Shown piece after piece: positions 4,725 to 6,731 of a stretch of 6,731 nucleotides of DNA. The DNA is taken from assembly GCA_029821255.1 (NCBI GenBank), contig JALGTS010000065.1, forward strand, positions 1 through 6,731, given 5' to 3'. The notes beneath the pieces were generated by a model. It had not been told where the DNA came from. It saw nothing but the letters and a program-made list of their open reading frames with translations, and searched no databases. Made by a program: the position numbers and the translations under genes. Numbering within the stretch: position 1 is the first letter of the stretch; every line of letters starts with the position of its first letter. This DNA is from Candidatus Zipacnadia bacterium. Its GTDB lineage: Bacteria > Armatimonadota > Zipacnadia > Zipacnadales > Zipacnadaceae.

Positions 4725-5539
4725 GCGCAATCTGGCGAATCGCCAAAGCAACTTTCCATGAAGCGCTGCGGCGTCGTTTCCTGAATGGCATTTTAGTGTT
4801 TGCTATTCTCATCATCGGCTCGTCATGGGCCTTCACCTACCTGCAGCCCGGAGCCGAACTGAAGATGCTGATAGATATAGGACTGGGCGCTATTCGCTTC
4901 TTTGGCATGCTAATCGCAATATTCGTAGGCGTCCGGCTAATCCCAGACGAGCTGGAGAAGCAGACAATTCACACGCTACTGGCCAAGCCGGTGACCCGTG
5001 CCCAGTTCCTATTAGGCAAGTTCTTTGGCGGAGTGGCTACTGTCATTACTAACGTGGCACTCATGGGGCTGGCCTTTGTGATCGTCTACACAATTAAAGC
5101 CCCGCAATTCCGCGAGATGTCTCCGGAAGAGGGCCCCACAATTTCAATGGAGTTTATGGCCCCCAATATCCTCAAGGCTATTGGCCTGACCTGCTTTGAG
5201 TTGCTGGTGCTTACGGCAATCGCAGTAGTTGCCTCCGCTATATTCTCATGGGTCCTGGCCTCAATCTTCTCTTTCTTCATCTACTTTGTGGGCCAAATGG
5301 CCGATTTCCTGCGCGAGCTGGCTAGCCCCGAGCATGGTGCCGACACAGCTTCGTCAATTGTGTTTGGAGTATTGTACCGCATCTTGCCTCACTTCGAGAT
5401 ATTCGACATCCGGGAAAGTATATTGAAAGACAACTTTGTTCCATGGAGCTTGTTGGGCAACGTCACTGGGCAGGCCATCATCTACGTGGTGATAATATTA
5501 ATGATAGGCTACTTGGTCTTCAACGAACGCGAGGTGTAA
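4721..5539 (+). CDS. ABC-2 type exporter permease
   Basis: A 272-residue integral membrane protein, the partner of the preceding ATPase. Six hydrophobic segments are visible at about residues 23-41, 54-73, 102-125, 152-174, 175-193 and 248-267, the usual count for an ABC-2 half transporter. After the second segment comes DELEKQTIHTLLAKPVTRAQFLLGKF (76-101), matching the conserved 'E...TL..LLa.PvsR..fllGK' cytoplasmic stretch of ABC-2 permeases of the NosY/YhaP kind. The loop before the last helix has LPHFEIFD (222-229), another common motif of this group. The protein ends with FNEREV, a typical short cytoplasmic tail. The ATG overlaps the ATPase stop codon (ATGA), so both subunits should be made in step. 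The length is normal and the frame intact. Confidence 0.92.
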   Translation: MSAIWRIAKATFHEALRRRFLNGILVFAILIIGSSWAFTYLQPGAELKMLIDIGLGAIRFFGMLIAIFVGVRLIPDELEKQTIHTLLAKPVTRAQFLLGKFFGGVATVITNVALMGLAFVIVYTIKAPQFREMSPEEGPTISMEFMAPNILKAIGLTCFELLVLTAIAVVASAIFSWVLASIFSFFIYFVGQMADFLRELASPEHGADTASSIVFGVLYRILPHFEIFDIRESILKDNFVPWSLLGNVTGQAIIYVVIILMIGYLVFNEREV

Positions 5540-5566
5540 GCTTGGCTGACGGAAAGGGTTAAAGGT

Positions 5567-6598
5567 ATGAGACTTTCCCGCAGTTACAAGGCCGTCATCT
5601 TGATAGTAGTCGTCGCTTTAATTGCTGGCTCAATTCCTCTGCGCGAACGGATTCGCTACCAGCGGCTGGTCCTGGGGGTAAAGCGGCCGATGCCGCTGAC
5701 AAAGATCGTTGACTTCGACCCCACCGCGCTGACCGGGGTGATGATCGGGGCAGTCCTGGGAGGGTTCCGTGAAGTGGCCGCAGCCATGATGTGGGCCAAA
5801 GTCCACACCCTCTGGCACCAGGGCAAAGGTACCTGGTACGACTGCCTCCAAATCATGCGCAGCACTACCCTGCTGGACCCCCACTGGATTGAACCATGGC
5901 GAATTGCTGCTTGGCATATGGCTTACAACCTCTATGTAGAAACTGATGATCCCAGGGAGCGTGCTATCTTGCTGGACAAGGCTATCTCCGCACTGAAAGA
6001 AGGGATCTCTTGGAACCCTGAAGAGGTGGACTTATTCATTGAACTGGGCTGGACCTACTTTGACAAGCTTGATGACTACGAGCAAGCCGCCAAGTGGTTC
6101 CGCGCCGCCTTACATATGCCTCATCCTGCCTATATTGACCGGCTGATCGCTCACGGCTACGAGAGGCTTCCCGATATCCCTAAGGCTCTTGACTGGTACG
6201 ACTACTGCCTAAAACGGGATCCCAATGATCAGATTGCGCGGGGGGCAACACTCACCATCCGCGAACGTTATCTGCCAGCCTGGCGGTTGCTGGAAGCTGG
6301 TGACTACGACGGAGCACTCCATCTGATAGACAAGTACCTGGAGATCGACCCACGCGACACCATCGGCCTGCATCTGCGTGCCCACATATTGGAAGAAGCA
6401 GGCCGATTGGAGGAAGCCTTCACGGCCTGGCAACGGGCTGCTGACAACGCTGCATTAGATGATCTGGCGCGACGCAAAGTTGCAGAGATAGGCATCGCCC
6501 TGGGCAAAGATGTCGCACCAGTTGCTACCCAGGTGCTGCGCCAAGAAAAACCCGAACAAATGTCGCCTATCCAGATGTTCAAGGAAAAGGAACAATAG
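5567..6598 (+). CDS. Membrane-anchored tetratricopeptide repeat protein
   Basis: A 343-residue protein starting with a basic tip and one hydrophobic helix (about residues 8-24), with no lipobox Cys and no clear signal peptidase site, so it is probably a signal anchor with the rest outside the cytoplasm. Residues 64-123 (GGFREVAAAMMWAKVHTLWHQG...LLDPHW.EPWRIAAWHMAYNL) are aromatic-rich and helical, followed by TPR-like units at about 153-186 (LGWTYFDKLDDYEQAAKWFRAAL), 189-221, 236-262 (LEAGDYDGALHLIDKYLEIDP) and 265-295 (LRAHILEEAGRLEEAFTAWQRA). TPRs bind proteins; the partner is unknown. It follows the permease by 27 bases, with GGAAAGGG eight bases before the ATG, so it is cotranscribed with the exporter and may be an accessory factor for it. 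This is inference from position. Confidence 0.85.
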   Translation: MRLSRSYKAVILIVVVALIAGSIPLRERIRYQRLVLGVKRPMPLTKIVDFDPTALTGVMIGAVLGGFREVAAAMMWAKVHTLWHQGKGTWYDCLQIMRSTTLLDPHWIEPWRIAAWHMAYNLYVETDDPRERAILLDKAISALKEGISWNPEEVDLFIELGWTYFDKLDDYEQAAKWFRAALHMPHPAYIDRLIAHGYERLPDIPKALDWYDYCLKRDPNDQIARGATLTIRERYLPAWRLLEAGDYDGALHLIDKYLEIDPRDTIGLHLRAHILEEAGRLEEAFTAWQRAADNAALDDLARRKVAEIGIALGKDVAPVATQVLRQEKPEQMSPIQMFKEKEQ

Positions 6599-6731
6599 TC
6601 CCGGCTTTACCTACCGCCAACCTCACCTCAGCCGCGGGCAGTCGCTCCTATGCTCCTATTTGCTTGCTAAGCCCCCAGAGCGCTGGCTGACATTGTATGA
6701 GGAGTTTGTAGACCTGTAAGGAAATAACAGA
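6599..6731 (+). other. Tail after the TPR gene, nothing definite
   Basis: No hairpin with a T run follows the TPR stop codon within the 133 bases left, so the operon may continue beyond the window. An AAGGA near the very end (6718-6722) could be the ribosome binding site of a next gene, whose start would lie outside. A short frame ending at 6719 has no good start and is not called. Confidence 0.4.

Overview
The window is chromosomal DNA from a bacterium. It carries a five-gene tRNA cluster with CCA ends encoded in the DNA, sigma70-type promoter hexamers, Shine-Dalgarno (SD) sites and moderate GC content. The phylum cannot be fixed from this sequence. The combination of a sulfatase-fold protein with an unusual nucleophile and an ABC-2 exporter followed by a membrane-anchored TPR protein would fit an environmental lineage such as Armatimonadota or Chloroflexota, but that is a guess. 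There are no insertion sequences, CRISPR arrays, phage genes or origins in view.

Left block (about 1-3066), all on the minus strand. Read in transcription order it holds: a 474-residue sulfatase/alkaline-phosphatase-superfamily enzyme; a strong promoter; tRNA-Leu(GAG), tRNA-Val(CAC), tRNA-Gly(CCC), tRNA-Gly(GCC) and tRNA-Cys(GCA); a 147-residue single-pass membrane protein of unknown function; a clear intrinsic terminator; and the first 134 codons of a DUF2254-type integral membrane protein that runs off the left edge. No terminator is visible between the tRNA-Cys and the 147-residue gene, so the two could share a transcript that ends at the terminator just in front of the DUF2254 gene.

Middle (3067-3794). 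This is about 730 bases with no convincing gene. It separates the minus-strand block from the plus-strand block. It holds a plausible plus-strand promoter, a set of overlapping inverted repeats that could form mutually exclusive hairpins, a pair of 9-base direct repeats, and one weak candidate for a small membrane protein on the minus strand.

Right block (3795-6598), plus strand. This is a tight three-gene operon: an ABC ATPase, an ABC-2 type permease overlapping it by ATGA, and 27 bases later an N-terminally anchored TPR protein. The first two should form one exporter complex. The TPR protein is probably an accessory factor, but its job cannot be read from the sequence.

Most noteworthy points: the sulfatase homologue has Thr where sulfatases have the Cys/Ser that becomes formylglycine; the ABC ATPase has no ATG/GTG/TTG at its homology-supported start, where an ATA sits behind a good ribosome binding site; the hairpin cluster in the intergenic region has no assigned function; and a terminator sits only 18 bases in front of the DUF2254 start codon.
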